Shown here: piece after piece, positions 10,843 to 22,570 of the stretch
Position numbering within the stretch: position 1 is the first letter of the stretch
Layout: every line of letters begins with the position of its first letter
The notes under the pieces: generated by a model
The model's database searches: none
Told to the model about the DNA's origin: nothing
Seen by the model: only the letters and a program-made list of their open reading frames with translations
Position numbers and translations under genes: made by a program
Assembly: GCF_036321145.2 (NCBI RefSeq)
Contig: NC_086245.2
Location: 35,164,287 to 35,228,286, forward strand
Source of the DNA: Pelmatolapia mariae
Lineage: Eukaryota; Chordata; Actinopteri; Cichliformes; Cichlidae
DNA length: 64,000 bases
Direction of reading: 5' to 3'

Positions 10843-11766
10843 CATCCTGACACTTTTCTACCACTGACAGCACCAATAATGGGCACATAAGCATCAGAAC
10901 TGGACCATGGAGCAGTGGAAGAAGGTAGCCTGATTTGAATCACGTTTTCTTTTACACCACATGGATGAGATAACCTTTATTAGTCCCACACGTGGGAAAT
11001 TTGTTTTGTCACAGCAGGAAGTGGACAGTGCAAGTTATGAAGCAAAAATTAGAATAAAATAAAATAAGAATAAATACAGTACACAACTGTACAGAATAGA
11101 ATAAAATAAAATACTATATACAGTAGAATAAAATAGAATAAAATATACAATAAGATAAAAATAGAATACAAATGCTATATACAACTGAGTAAAAATACAA
11201 CGATGCCAGAAAAGATTATTGCACATTAGTGTTATTGCACATTTGTGGATGGCCAGGTGTGTGCACGGCTTACCTGAGAAACACCTGGGATCAGGATGCA
11301 TTGGTGGAAGAAGATGGGCTGGTGGAGGCAGTGTGATGTTCTGCTGGCAAAGCTTGGTTACTTGTTACACACACATACCACCAACCTCAGCATTGTTGCA
11401 GGCCTTGTACACCCTTTCATGGAAATGGTACACCCCGATGGCTGTGGTCTCCTTAAGCAGGATAATGCACCCTGCCACAAAGCAAAAATGATTCAGGAAT
11501 GGTTTGAGGAGCACAACGGTGAGTTTGAAGTGTTGACTTGGCCTCCGAATTCACCTGATCTCAGTGCAGTCGAGTATCTGTGGGATGTGCAGGACAAAGA
11601 AGTCGGATCCCTGCAGGCCCGCCTCACAGCTTACAGAACTCAAAGATATGTTGCTAACATCTTGGTGCAGATACTACAGCTCACCTTCAGGGACCTAGTG
11701 GAGTCCATGCCTAAGATATATTATTAGGCAGGTGGTCATAAAGTTGTGTCTGATTGGTGTATATCA
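10825..11766 (+). mobile_element. Second Tc1-like relic, catalytic part, split by a LINE tail
   Basis: Before the LINE insertion the frame reads HQNWTMEQWKKVA and FESRFLLHHMD (10890-10965). After it the frame resumes with LPEKHLGSGCI, then KQDNAPCHKAKMIQEWFEEH and EVLTWPPNSPDLSAVEYLWD (11250-11590). The second catalytic Asp (QDNAPCH) and the Glu (VEYLWD) are present, but LNPIEH has become LSAVEY. The 3' end TAGGCAGGTGGTCATAAAG to about 11766 fits a Tc1 terminal repeat. The 5' terminal repeat is missing. Confidence 0.75.
10966..11247 (-). mobile_element. Rex1-type LINE 3' UTR fragment inserted in the Tc1 relic
   Basis: This is the reverse complement of the UTR at 120-405, with GATAACCTTTATTAGTCCC at its tail side. 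It contains no coding sequence and is strongly 5'-truncated. The Tc1 reading frame continues across it, and TGGATG occurs on both sides, which gives a short target duplication or microhomology. Confidence 0.8.
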
Positions 11767-12310
11767 AGAAAATACAGCTTATCTCGCTTGCCTTCACTGC
11801 ATGGCACTGGTTTCCATGAGTTCAAAATGTTCAAAAGCCAGGATCTGGGTGATTAATCATATTTCAGTTTGCAGTTCTGATTTATTCTCTCATTTTCTGC
11901 AAAGTCTCAACTGGTCCGCCTTCTGCAGCATGTGATTGTTTGGCTCTCAGCTTTTGTCTGACACTCATGGCCATTGTGCTTGAAGCAAACGAGACATCCT
12001 GCTGTGGAGTCACGCTTTCAGTTGATCTTGTTTCACAGGCTAAAACATGGTAGCCTAAACTTAGCTGCCAACCATATGACATAATGTTTTTTAGCTCTCA
12101 GCCGTAAAAAGCTGATGAGGTATTGCTGTCTCCCCGCTCAGCAGGTGGCATGGACATTCAAGTTAACTCAAGAATGAGGCAACGTAGGGTTTTCAAATTG
12201 ATACCACAGGTGCATCTAAGAGGCTGAGGGGTAGAACTGGAGGCCGCCATTATTTTGGTTATCAGTTTAAAATCTTTTAGTTTTAAAGTGCATTTCAGTC
12301 ATGAATCTGT
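11767..12310. other. Unassigned sequence
   Basis: No gene or known repeat recognised. Probably intronic if the zinc-finger pseudogene spans 4.1-14.5 kb. Confidence 0.3.
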
Positions 12311-12311
12311 G

Positions 12312-12356
12312 TCAGAATCAGAATACTTTAATAACCCCTAAGGAAATTATTAGCTG
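12312..12356 (-). mobile_element. Short LINE 3' tail relic (TCAGAATCAGAAT type)
   Basis: GTCAGAATCAGAATACTTTA with AACCCCTAAGGAAAT matches the beginning of the longer - strand LINE tail at 47558-48190. Only about 40 bases remain, next to the hAT target site. Confidence 0.5.
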
Positions 12357-12364
12357 TTTATATG

Positions 12365-13429
12365 CACTGTTGGGAAGGTTACCTTTAAAATGTATTCCAC
12401 TACAGATTACAGATTACATGCCCCAAAATGTATTTTGTAACGTATTCCGTTACGTTACTCAATGAGAGTAACATATTCTGAATACTTTGGATTACTTAAT
12501 ATATTATCATGCTTTTTACAACTACATGAATGTACTATTGCTGTGTGATTTATTACTATTACTGAAGGTTACTCGCCATACCAATACCGACTAGCTCTTT
12601 AAATCTTAATATAAATGAGTAACAGTAGGTGGACATTAGGTAAGGCTGCACTTTTTGCAGCGATCTCGTATAGAAAACTATTCCGCGCGTATATAAAACA
12701 GGTCCGCGGCTCCGAACCGTAGTAAAGGGACCTCTGGCTAATACGTCGGGTTCGTGTCGTGCTCGTAGCTGAAAACTAGCTTTACTTTGTTGTCTGGGTC
12801 AACTTTGCTAGCGAGAGACAGAGAGAGGCGTTGAAAGGCTGCTCCAACGCAACTTATTGTTTCAGAGGAAAACACGAACACAGTGTACAGTCGAGTCTTA
12901 ATAGCTTACTTACAGCTGGGCTCGTCAGGCACTCTTCTTGGCTGCAGTGGTTATTATTATATTTACATGCTTCCAGCTCCCGTTTCTGCTCGATGACAGC
13001 TCGGACTTTTCCACTCTCCTTTTTTTTGTGCACATAACGGGTATAGGGCTATGCCTGTAACACTCTGCTCATATTGCCTTCATATTCAATAATTTTTTGA
13101 ATAATAATTTTAAACAATGTTTCTTCACATCATTATGCTGCTGCAAATAGAGGTGACATGGGCCGCGAGATTGAGACACAGGCATTAGAGCCTCTTAATG
13201 CGTGTTTTGTTTGGAAACCCAAACAAAACACGCATTACCAAAAATAGAGAGGGGACAGCCGAACATATGAAACAGGAAAAGACCGCCGTGTAATCCCTTT
13301 ATTTCAACAAAGTAACTGTATTCTGAATACCACCCTTTTAAATGGTAACTGTAACGGAATACAGTTACTCATATTCTGTATTTTAAATACGTAACGCCGG
13401 TACATGTACTCTGTTACTCCCCAACACTG
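12365..13429. mobile_element. hAT-type non-autonomous element, copy 1
   Basis: Terminal inverted repeats CACTGTTGGGAAGGTTAC and, at the other end, GTTACTCCCCAACACTG are flanked by an 8-bp duplication TTTATATG (12357-12364 and 13430-13437), as expected for hAT. The 1,065-bp interior has no transposase. Copy 2 is at 28030-29134. A 68-codon frame (12831-13037) is shared with copy 2 but has no recognised domain. Confidence 0.85.
13197..13236. repeat. 18-bp perfect hairpin, present only in hAT copy 1
   Basis: AATGCGTGTTTTGTTTGG (13197-13214), a 4-base loop and its exact reverse complement (13219-13236). In copy 2 only the left arm exists (about 28909-28923), followed by unrelated sequence, so the right arm arose in copy 1. 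Confidence 0.8.
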
Positions 13430-13653
13430 TTTATATGAGATGTGCCTCACTGTCCCAGGGGTATATGATCAGAGGTTTCATTCTTGGATGGCCTCCTTAG
13501 TCTACTGTCACTTTACCAATAATATGTGGGGGCTTAAAGACTAAAAAAGAGCTGCTCGACAGCACATGTGAGGCCATATAGACTCAAAATTACCAAATGT
13601 GTTTTTTCACTGACATAGAAGTCATGGCTTCCTGTTATTTGCCCATTTTTCAG

Positions 13654-14535
13654 TGTTTCCTTTGGACATCAAGCAGCTGCTGTTAAGGAAAGATGAGCAG
13701 CAAAAGAGGTGCTCAGTCCAGCCCGGCAGGATCAGAAACTCCCGCATATTAAAGAGGAAAAAAAGGAACTTCAGGGTCTGGAGGAGACGGATGTCACCAA
13801 GTTTCTTTTCAGTCCTGTTCCTGTAAAGAGTTAAGATGATGAAGAGAAGCCTCAGTGCTCACAGCTTCACCACACCCTGAATGAGGAGGTCAGAGACTCT
13901 GTGGGAGACCAGTATCATTACCGGAACCCAGATCAGTTACCTACTCATTACAAGACTTCTTCTGATCATGAAATTAGTGAGTTGGGATGTCATGACTTGA
14001 AGAAGTCTTTCAGCTGCTTAGAGTGTGGCAAGATTTTTGCCTATAAGGCCCAGCTGGAGTCCCACATGCGATGTCACACAAGAGAGAGACCATTCCGATG
14101 CTCATTTGCAAGAAATGTTTTTTTAATGGAGTGGACAGAAGCACGTGAAAATCCAGACGGGGGAGAAACTCTTCATATGCTCTGTGAGCATCAAATGTTT
14201 TACAGAAAGTGGAAACCTGAAGGTGCACATGAGGATCCACACAGGAGAGAAACCAATCAGCTGTGGTAACAGATATGCACAAAGGGGAGATATGAAACAT
14301 GGTGATCCACAGAGAAGAAATGATGTTCAGCTGCAGCGTTTGTGACAAACGATTCAGTTGGCTACATCAGATTAACAACCATGAGTGTGTTAAGTCCTCA
14401 CAGCTTCATCACAGCCACACTGAGGACAACAGAGAATTAGACCTGAAACTAACCAGGAACTCAGACCTACTTTTACAGCCAAGTACTGACAACAAGACTT
14501 TGCACTGCTCTGAGCTGTATTTTTGTTCAGAATAG
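13654..14535 (+). pseudogene. C2H2 zinc-finger exon, frameshifted
   Basis: A splice acceptor (TTTTTCAG, ending 13653) precedes a phase-1 exon reading FPLDIKQLLLRKDEQQ, HIKEEKKELQGLEETDV, FLFSPVPVKS and DDEEKPQCSQLHHTLNEEV, the same N-terminal module as in the genes at 22.6 and 41.9 kb. Finger remnants follow: FSCLECGKIFAYKAQLESHM, a degraded second finger, IHTGEKPISCG and a last C2HC-type finger FSCSVCDKRFSWLHQINNHE with the final C near 14393. At least four frameshifts or stops break it. It could be the finger exon of the gene whose first exon was hit by the L2 LINE. Confidence 0.75.
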
Positions 14536-15015
14536 CTTTGCATGATTCACAGTCAAAATGAAACCTTTAACCATCTTATACTGGATCCTCAATCATCCTT
14601 TGTCTGGAAGAAGCCTATTAAGACAAAGAAGTGCTTATACTGTGTTGTGCTTTTGCATGAGAGGAATAAGGTTTAAGTTTGTGTTTACATGTGTACAATT
14701 CTCTGAAAACCTAGCAACTGTAGCAACATCAAACAAAGGTAGTATCCTGACGTAGGGGTTGCTTTTTTGGGGGGGGGGGTTGCTTTTTGGTCTCTGCTGT
14801 CTCTTGAGGAGGAAATGAGCCTCTAAAAGCTCCTCTGTGTTCAGCAGGTGTCAGTTGTGTGAAAGCTTTCATTTAGTTTAAAAAAGAGCAGATATTTTAT
14901 TACGAGGTAAAGGAAGATCAGAAGCCCAGTAGAGCTGCAGACATGGTGACAGCTCTCAGTGAAGATTGATCTGCACACTTTTTGGCTCCTTTTAAATCAT
15001 TTAACTGTTAAATAA
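14536..15015. other. Unassigned, probable 3' UTR or flank of the zinc-finger pseudogene
   Basis: No gene recognised. A G run lies at about 14769-14779. Nothing else is distinctive. Confidence 0.3.
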
Positions 15016-15166
<151 letters not shown>

Positions 15167-15776
15167 TTGCCTGTCCTGCCCAGCATTGTAACAATCAAAA
15201 TTATTTTCTTAAGGCCAAGATAAATGCCCAACAAATTCACTTTCCCAAATGAACCATTACGGCATTTGCTATACTGAAAACCTTTCAATTGATTAGAAAT
15301 CCCAGTCTACAATAAATACAATACAAAATACTACACAGAGTGCACTATACAGGTCAATGGATGTTCAGGATGGGTTTTACATCTTCTAACAACTGCTCAC
15401 TGTCAAGGCAATACACCTGACGATTACATCCACGCTCTTTGGTTCTGTCCACCAGTGGTTTTTGGTGCCGGATATCTGAAGACTTATCAAAGTGTCTGTA
15501 ATGTAACAGTAGAGAAGAGAAGAGTAGTAGCTTATTTGAAGAGTTTCAGTCAAGTTTCAGAGCTCATCACAGCACAGAAACAGCTTTAGTGAAGGTTACA
15601 AATGATCTTCTTATGGCCTCTGACAGTGGACTCATCTCTGTGCTTGTCCTGCTAGACCTCAGTGCAGCGTTCGATACTGTCGACCATAATATCCTATTAG
15701 AGCGATTAGAACATGCTGTAGGTATTACAGGTACTGCACTGCAGTGGTTTGTATCATATTTATCTAATAGATATGA

Positions 15777-16107
15777 GTGACCTCAGTGACCATCTGACCT
15801 CAGGAAATCACATGATAGGGTGGGGCCAGGTTTCACAATGAGCTCACCCTGGCTGATTGTGACCCACACCCGCTTTCACACCTTGGCTCATGTGATTAAG
15901 TAGAGGATCATCAGGGGTCCTTTGTCCCTCTTTGGGGGGAAACTCCCACTGGGTTTAAATCTGGGACTCTCCAACATTTGACCTTAGAACTGAAGAAGCT
16001 TCTCGGATGAGAGGTGAAACGTCTTCAAGCAACTCAAAGAAGTCCAGACGCTTTTCTTTCCAAGCTCCTTAGACTACGATGACCTGGATGACTGAGAACC
16101 TTCACAG
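15777..16107 (+). mobile_element. Penelope-like 3' tail inside L2
   Basis: It runs from GACCTCAGTGACCATCTGAC to AACCTTCACAGACATCC and includes CTGAAGAAGCTTCTCGGATG and AGGTGAAACGTC, the fish Penelope-like tail type. It takes the place of about 500 bases of the L2 RT core. Confidence 0.6.
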
Positions 16108-16150
16108 ACATCCTGTCTCAGAGTGACGCTGAAAAACTAGTGCATGCATT

Positions 16151-16256
16151 TATCAGAATCAGAATCAGAATCGTGTTTATTGGCCAAGTATATGTGCAGA
16201 CAAATACAAGGAATTTGGTTCCGGTAGATGGTGGCTCTCAAGCACAGCAATGTAAA

Positions 16257-16319
<63 letters not shown>

Positions 16320-16757
16320 TCTATATATACATTACACATGCATACACATACATACACAAAGCTGTGTAAACTAACTATAAATAACTAATCTAAACTTATA
16401 TACATAAAATACAGAAATGAAATGAGGTGGAATGAATACTACAGAATGTACATAAGGTGCAGTTGCAGTCTGGCAGTGGGAGCAGTGTGACAGGTCAGGC
16501 CAGGGTGTGAGGGGTCTGTGATGATTTTCCCTGCCCGTTTCCTGGTTCTTGAGAGGTACAGATCCTGGATGGAGGGCAGGGGGGCGCCGATGATCCTTTC
16601 TGCTGCTCGTACAGTCCGCTGCAGTCTGCTCCTGTCCTGTTTAGTGGCTGCACCATACCAGACTGTGATGGAGGAGCACAGGACAGACTCAATGACTGCA
16701 GTGTAGAACTGGATCAGCAGCTCCTGTGGAAGACTGTACTTCCCCAGTTGTCTCAGG
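16151..16757 (-). mobile_element. Rex1/L2-type LINE 3' part, reversed, inside L2
   Basis: The - strand reads YFLRQLGKYSLPQELLIQF, then AVIESVLCSSITVWYGAAT, RLQRTVRAAERIIGAPLPS and RKRAGKIITDPSHPG, the ORF2 C-terminus of a family related to the copy at 54.2-55.4 kb. Its 3' UTR carries a (CA)n run and ends in a TTCTGA-type tail, read as CAGAATCAGAATCAGAATC at 16152. Confidence 0.8.
16258..16316. repeat. (CA)n microsatellite
   Basis: An uninterrupted run of about 28 CA units lies in the 3' UTR of the reversed LINE fragment. Confidence 0.95.
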
Positions 16758-17256
16758 AAGTACTACTTCCACTACTGTAATTCATTATTATCAGGAAGTC
16801 CTAAAAACTCCCTGAAAACCCTTCAGTTAATCCAAAATGCTGCAGCAAGAGTCCTGACAGGGACTAGAAAGAGAGAGCAGATTTCTCCTGTATTGGCTTC
16901 CCTTCATTGGCTTCCTGTTAAATCCAGAATTCAAAATCCTGCTCCTCACATACAAGGTCTTAAATAATCAGGCCCCATCTTATCTTAATGACCTTGTAGT
17001 ACCATATCACCCTATTAGAGCACTTCGCTCTCACACTGCAGGCTTACTTGTTGTTCCTAGAGTATTTAAAAGTAGAATGGGAGGCAGAGCCTTCAGTTTT
17101 CAGGCCCCTCTTCTGTGGAACCAGCTTCCAGTTTGGATTCAGGAGACAGACACTATCTCTACTTTCAAGATTAGGCTTCAAACTTTCCTTTTTGCTAAAG
17201 CATATAGTTAGGGCTGGACCAGGTGACCCTGAATCCTCCTTTAGTTATGCTGCAAT

Positions 17257-18437
17257 CCGGTCTTTAAGTCTGACGTCATTAGCCATGTCTGGGCCCAAAC
17301 TCCGCTGCAGGTCCCAAAGTCAAATGATCACTGCAGTATTACTGAGAGTTGAAAAACTGTCTAAATTCTTTCATCTTTAATAAAATGATCAGCGTGACTG
17401 CTCTACCAGGTGTAACAATTAAGTTTAACATCCAGGCATCCATGAAAACGGAATTTGTGGCATTTAACAGAGTTAGAAGTTAGCTCGCTAGCTTCCTGCT
17501 AAATATAATAGAGCATGTTCTGACTCAGGGATTTATGAAACAAATAAAAACGTACAGCTCTGCTATCACTTCCAACATAAATGAAGACAGAAAACTAAAC
17601 AGCAGTGACGTTTGTAGGGTTACTGAAGTTGGGCTAGCTGCTATATAATGATGTGTTATGTGATCGCTAGGTACACAGCTATGTTAGCATAACATAAACA
17701 CAGTGAAGCTGGAGGATGAACGCTAACTTTTTTTCCACTGGATAAAAGTTATCGTGAGGGTTCCTGATGGTTAGGGACAAATGCAATCGCATGGCAGGAT
17801 GCTGTAAACGGACCAAACTTCAGTCAGGAGAACAACTGAGATAATCCATCCACATCCATCCATCCATCCACTAACCTCGTATAGGTTAGTCATTAATATA
17901 CTGCTGCCTGGGCTGGGCTGTAGTTAAATCGTAAGGGTTTAAAAACTGAGCTTTAAAATGAACAGCGGTAATAAAAACCGAGAGAGGCCGACAGTGATCA
18001 CTGACTGTTTTTAGGGGCTTGTTGAGATTAAATAGAACAAGATACAAAGCATTAAAATGGTAAATGGACTGGTTCTTATATAGCGCTTTTCTACTCTGTC
18101 CGAGCACTCAAAGCGCTTCACACAACTAATTCACTCACCCAATCACACCCATTCACACAAGCACTTCTAAGGTTAAGTAACTATCTAACATTCATACTCC
18201 GATGGATGCATTGGAGAGCAATGTGGGGTTAGTATCTTGCCCAAGGATATTTGGCATGCAGACTGGAGCAGCCTGGGATCGAACCACCAACCTTCTGGTT
18301 AGTGGCTGACCTGCTCTGCCACCTGAGCTACAGCCACCCACACGTGTTAAAACATGTTAAAAACACAACAACCTTATTAAATGCAGACTAATTTGGGCCT
18401 GGAAGAAGGATTCATCATGTCATTACTTAAAGACCGG
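17257..18437. mobile_element. Non-autonomous DNA transposon with CCGGTCTTTAAGT ends
   Basis: The left end CCGGTCTTTAAGT and the right end ACTTAAAGACCGG are inverted repeats that extend imperfectly inward (GGGCCCAAACTCC versus GGCCCAAATTAGT). The flanks give AT at both sides and L2 3' UTR continues outside, so it is an insertion in the L2. No transposase frame was found; the superfamily is unknown. A SINE sits inside. Confidence 0.65.
18057..18340 (-). mobile_element. tRNA-derived SINE
   Basis: On the - strand the head reads GGGTGGCTGTAGCTCAGGTG with a pol III A box (TAGCTCAGGTGG, 18319-18330) and a B box (GGTTCGATCCC, 18275-18285). A body and a LINE-like tail AAGCGCTATATAAGAACC ending in CCATTTACC follow. 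This is the usual layout of fish tRNA SINEs (V-SINE or African cichlid AFC type); the exact family is not settled here. Confidence 0.8.
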
Positions 18438-18474
18438 ATAGGCTGCTGGGGGATTCCCATGATGCACTGGGTGT

Positions 18475-19085
18475 TAGTGATGTGCGATACCACTGATTTC
18501 CTTTCCAATCCGATACCAAGTAAAATCCAGGGTCGTATCGACGATACTGATCCAATACTTACACATGATGTTGAATTGTATTTCATAATACAATATAGAA
18601 TTGCATTATGTAATTGTAATAATAATATAATAATATAGCTTCATAATGATTACAGGACATCAGACTACTTGTTCTCATTGCTTAATAATGCAGAATTATC
18701 ATATAGAAATTAAAAAAACTTGTTAAAGTGAATTGTTAAATGTTGTCATTTTTATGCTTCCTATTTCTACATTATTTCAAACTGTGTGATCAAAGACATT
18801 CCTTTGTTCCCCTCCCCAGCCTGTCGATGGTGGGGGAGGCTGTAGTGTTTTATCACAGACACATCCCATGTGAAGATTCTGTTTGTTGTTTGGTAAACTT
18901 CCTGCCCTTTTATGGCTTCACCTGTGTTGTGTATGGTGAACCAACAAAGGAATTCAACCATATATTGGGTGTGGGGTAGATTACCCCCTTATGACCAAGG
19001 ATGTTGTGATCAGGAAGTCACGCACACAGAGAGACGCACAAACTCACTCAAACACACACCCACACACACATTCTTGCACACGTGC

Positions 19086-19149
<64 letters not shown>

Positions 19150-19882
19150 TGCCTTGTCTTAGAACCATTGGGGGGTTTTACGGTGGGAGGTGCTTGTGCT
19201 GTGATGTGTATTGTAACAGTTTGTCAATAAATAGCTGCGAGGAGAGCTGCTCTTTGAAGGAGTTGGTCTGGAGACAGGTGAGGAGCATTTAGCTTCACAG
19301 CCTGGTTCTGACCAAGCCTTTCCTCGTTAGCGAGACCGGTTGAAGATGTTCTGTCTTGTTTTCGTTCTTCATGAGGAATAAGTCTCTAAACTAGCGGGGC
19401 CTGTGGAAGCACAGACTCAACAAAACTGAAGTTGTGCGCAATTTGAGCATGTTGCCTGCCTGCAGCACTGAAGGACTACGCGAGAGACGTCTGTCTCGCC
19501 CTAGTGGTATTGCCAAAACACCTCACTGTCTTGCCACATGTATTGCAAACTGCGTCTTGGCTGTTTGTGGAGGTAAAATACATCCACACATGACTCTGTT
19601 TACGCTCAGCCATTGTTGTGAGTGAACACGCCAGGGGCTGCGACACATTTATACAGCCGTGTTTCGCATATGACTATGAAAGATGGAAGAGGAAGTAGTT
19701 CCTTCCAATTTAGACGATCCGAATGATATAGTTTCTTTCCACTGTGTTCCTTTTAATGGGAGAAACTACAAATTTACCCCAGAGTACTAAAATATCGATA
19801 TTTTAATATGAGAATCGATTCTAGAAAATAAATTACTGGTATCGGAAGAATCGATATTTCAATATTGATCCGCACATCACTA
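18475..19882. mobile_element. hAT-type element in the L2 3' UTR
   Basis: It begins TAGTGATGTGCGATACC and ends GATCCGCACATCACTA, with an 8-bp duplication CTGGGTGT (18467-18474 and 19883-19890). L2 3' UTR continues without loss across the site. The interior has a long (CA)n run and no transposase frame. Confidence 0.85.
19088..19146. repeat. (CA)n microsatellite
   Basis: About 29 CA units inside the hAT element. The frame across it is not a gene. Confidence 0.95.
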
Positions 19883-20036
19883 CTGGGTGTTTCTTCTTCA
19901 CTTACTATGTATTAATAGACCTCTCTGCATTGAATCATACCTGTTATTAATCTCTGTCTCTTTCCACAGCATGTCTTTATCCTGTCTTCCTTCTCTCACC
20001 CCATGAGTTTACCTCTCATGCTCACTATTTGGGAGG

Positions 20037-21110
20037 TAAACGACCAGGTGGGCGCAGACCAAGATGATCGTGGCCAAATTCAAAAATTTTAAACAAAAAG
20101 AGCTGGTGAAGATCTCCGACCGGGAGCTGAGAGGAACGGACTTCAGTGTGAACAACCAGTTTCCTAAAAAGATCCTGGAGGGACAGAAGGTTCTGTTCCC
20201 GATCCAAAAAAATAGGATCCAAGGAGGCCCCTGAGGTGTCTGTGCGGATGATAAACATCACACCATGGCTGATCTGCATCTACACGCATTTTCTTTTTTC
20301 ACTCTCCTTTCTCATTGATCTAATAGACGTGTCTGCATAAAATAATTAATGCTGGTGGTTTAATCAGCATAACCTGCTTTTTCTTAGTACATTTATTATA
20401 ATTCTTTTTTTCTTCTTCTTCTCGTTTATGATTCTTCAGTGGCTACACTGTTTCATTCCCATCGTCTCTTTTGATGTATTTTCTCTTCTCTTTCTGCACT
20501 CAGCATTACGTCTGCTTTATGTAGTAAATTGCTCTGCCTTCAGTGCTGCAATTTACTACATAAACACGCAGGACAGATCTACAGCCAGACCAGAGTTTAA
20601 ACATGACCACTCTGAGGTTTGTCACATGGAATATACGTCGAGTGGTTCCAGGGAAAAGACTCTTACAATTACTAACCAATTAAATGACTTACAGGCATAC
20701 ATTGTCTTTCTACAGGAGACACATATATCCAAAACATCTGTATACACAGCCACTTCTCCACAGTTCCCTCAAACTTACTCAGCCTGTTACAACTCAAAAC
20801 AAAGAGGCATAGAAAAAATAAATAAATAAAAATAAACTTCACTGTTAGCAGATCCAAAAGCAGATTTAAAACACTTCATTTATTCAAAATCTGGATATAT
20901 GTATTTCAAGTATATATGGACCAACTGCATATTACTCCTGCATTTTTCATACATAATTCATTTCACTTTCAGATCACTCTGACACCATGCTTGTAATAGT
21001 AGAAGACTCCAGAAACTGGCAGGCTCAGTACAGCAGTGCATCCAAGGAACTGGCAGTCCGCAAACACATGAGTGATCATCTCAGATCTTTGGTGATCATA
21101 AACAGTCACT
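20037..21110 (+). mobile_element. L1/Tx1-type LINE relic (ORF1 C-terminus and ORF2 start)
   Basis: The region 20040-20235 reads as the C-terminal domain of L1 ORF1 (MIVAKFKNFKQKELVKISD, FPKKILEGQKVLFPIQK). ORF2 starts near 20604 with TLRFVTWNIRRVVPGKRL and IVFLQETHIS, endonuclease motifs. A decayed GRLSTAV-type endonuclease block lies near 21030. Stops and frameshifts throughout make it dead. Confidence 0.7.
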
Positions 21111-21198
21111 GTCTTCACATATATGTATATTTTATATTGATAAGAACAAAATGAAATCACACAGCTTACAAATAATCAATTAACCTGACACTTTATTA

Positions 21199-21244
21199 GC
21201 TATATATCTATATATATATAGATATATATATATCTATATATATA

Positions 21245-21282
<38 letters not shown>

Positions 21283-21393
21283 TATATATATATGTATATA
21301 GATATAGATATATATATCTATATATCTATATATACATATATATATATAGATATATGTATATATATAGATATAGATATAGATATATATATATCA
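21199..21393. repeat. AT satellite of TATATA with GATATA interruptions
   Basis: Almost 200 bases of TA repeat with regularly spaced C or G giving TCTATA and GATATA blocks, many of them mutually palindromic. Low complexity; possible cruciform former. Confidence 0.9.
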
Positions 21394-22570
21394 CTCAGCC
21401 ATTAAAGGGATGTTGTCAAAGTTCAGCTTCATGTGAGCCTCACAATCAAGAAGTGTGCAGACAATAAAGCTTTTAGACTCAGAATTTTAAAGGTATAAAT
21501 ACACATATTCACAAACTGAAAATATTTCTGCAAGGAAGGAAATTCCGGAGTCAGGAGGTTTCAAGAGTAAATATTTCAACAGCAGCATCATTCCATGAAA
21601 AATCTGTCAGTGGCCGACTTCCTTTAGCACCAGCAGACTTTCTTCTACATGGATGGATCAACATGGACGAGCAGCAGCAGCAGCAGCCCCCCTCTAAACT
21701 GACGAGAAGTTCAACATTTAGCCCGAGTTTTCTGGGATCCAGAACCTTCAAACAGTCATAAAACCTTATTCAGGACCTAAAGCTGTTAGGCTGATGTGGT
21801 CTGTCCAATCTGTTACACAGAACGTGATTTCACAGGCACGAGTCAGCTTCATAGGGTTAAAAACTTCCTATATCAGAAAACTATTTTGACACAGAAGGAA
21901 CTAAGATCACCCTTGTATGAAAAGAGGACTGATTCATCACACTGATGCTGAACCGTGTGATGGCTCATGTTGACAAACAGAAACAGATTTGGTCTATAGT
22001 CTGTGTTTCCTGCAGTGTCACAGAGTGAAGACCAAATACTTTGAGGTTCTGTAAGTGAAAATACTCATAGTATGAAAGTAACATCATTTAACATAGTGTG
22101 ATTAAATATACTAAACTCCTGCAGAAGAAAGATGAGCTGATTCTGAGGGGGTCAGGTGTAACTCATCCAAACTGCAGCATTTTAAACAGGTTTGTTTTTC
22201 TTTTATTCAGACAATGATATAATTTTGATGCAATATTTGATAGAACAAAGTGATTTAAAAAGTGAGGCGGATTGTTTTCATGTATGCTCAGCCACAAACA
22301 TTTAAATCAACATACTTGCTTCTTTGGACAAATTTATTCTACAAGTTCATTATGAATATATTGCACATCCCAGTCTTTTTGTTGCTGTCAGGATGCAGCA
22401 TTTAAACCTTATGCAGGAAGATTTAGGCTCAATGCTTTCATATTTTCAATATAAATAACAAAAATGTATGCAACACTCAGAAACATACAATGAATCACTA
22501 CAGCTTTAATATTAAGTGACTTATGAATATAAATCTGTGGATGTGATCAGAGCTGATAAAGCGTCCAAGC
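21394..22570. other. Unassigned, includes the 3' UTR of the - strand zinc-finger gene
   Basis: No coding region recognised. A (CAG)5 run lies near 21669-21684. TTTATT at 22202-22207 would be AATAAA on the - strand, about 365 bases beyond the zinc-finger stop, so the 3' UTR may end near there. Confidence 0.35.

Larger units (their letters stand above)
15505..20003 (+). mobile_element. Second L2/Maui-like LINE copy, split by four insertions
   Basis: L2 pieces occur in order on the + strand: RT start FQSSFRAHHSTETALVKVTN and VLLDLSAAFDTVDH (15525-15776); DAEKLVHAF (16108-16150); the C-terminal part CNSLLSGSPKNSLKTLQLIQ to SLHWLPVKSRI and FSFQAPLLWNQLP (16758-17213); and 3' UTR pieces at 17214-17256, 18438-18474 and 19883-20003. 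The gaps hold a Penelope-like tail, an inverted LINE tail, a DNA element with a SINE, and a hAT element. The RT catalytic core is missing where the Penelope-like tail lies. Confidence 0.8.

Noticed and set aside
12831..13037. Small frame shared by the two hAT copies (68 and 88 codons)
   Set aside because: Similarity is explained by recent shared ancestry of the MITEs at the DNA level; changes are spread over codon positions and no domain is seen.
16140..16388. His/Thr-rich frame, and the like at 18912-19292
   Set aside because: Both cross (CA)n microsatellites.
18275..18340. A tRNA gene
   Set aside because: A and B boxes are present, but the sequence is the head of a SINE with a body and a LINE-like tail; no acceptor-stem pairing was found.
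20428..20829. A 133-codon gene
   Set aside because: It is the start of a decayed L1 ORF2 (LQETHIS) plus upstream noncoding sequence.
21199..21393. A CRISPR-like array of spaced GATATA and TCTATA words
   Set aside because: Simple AT repeat in a vertebrate genome; no distinct spacers.
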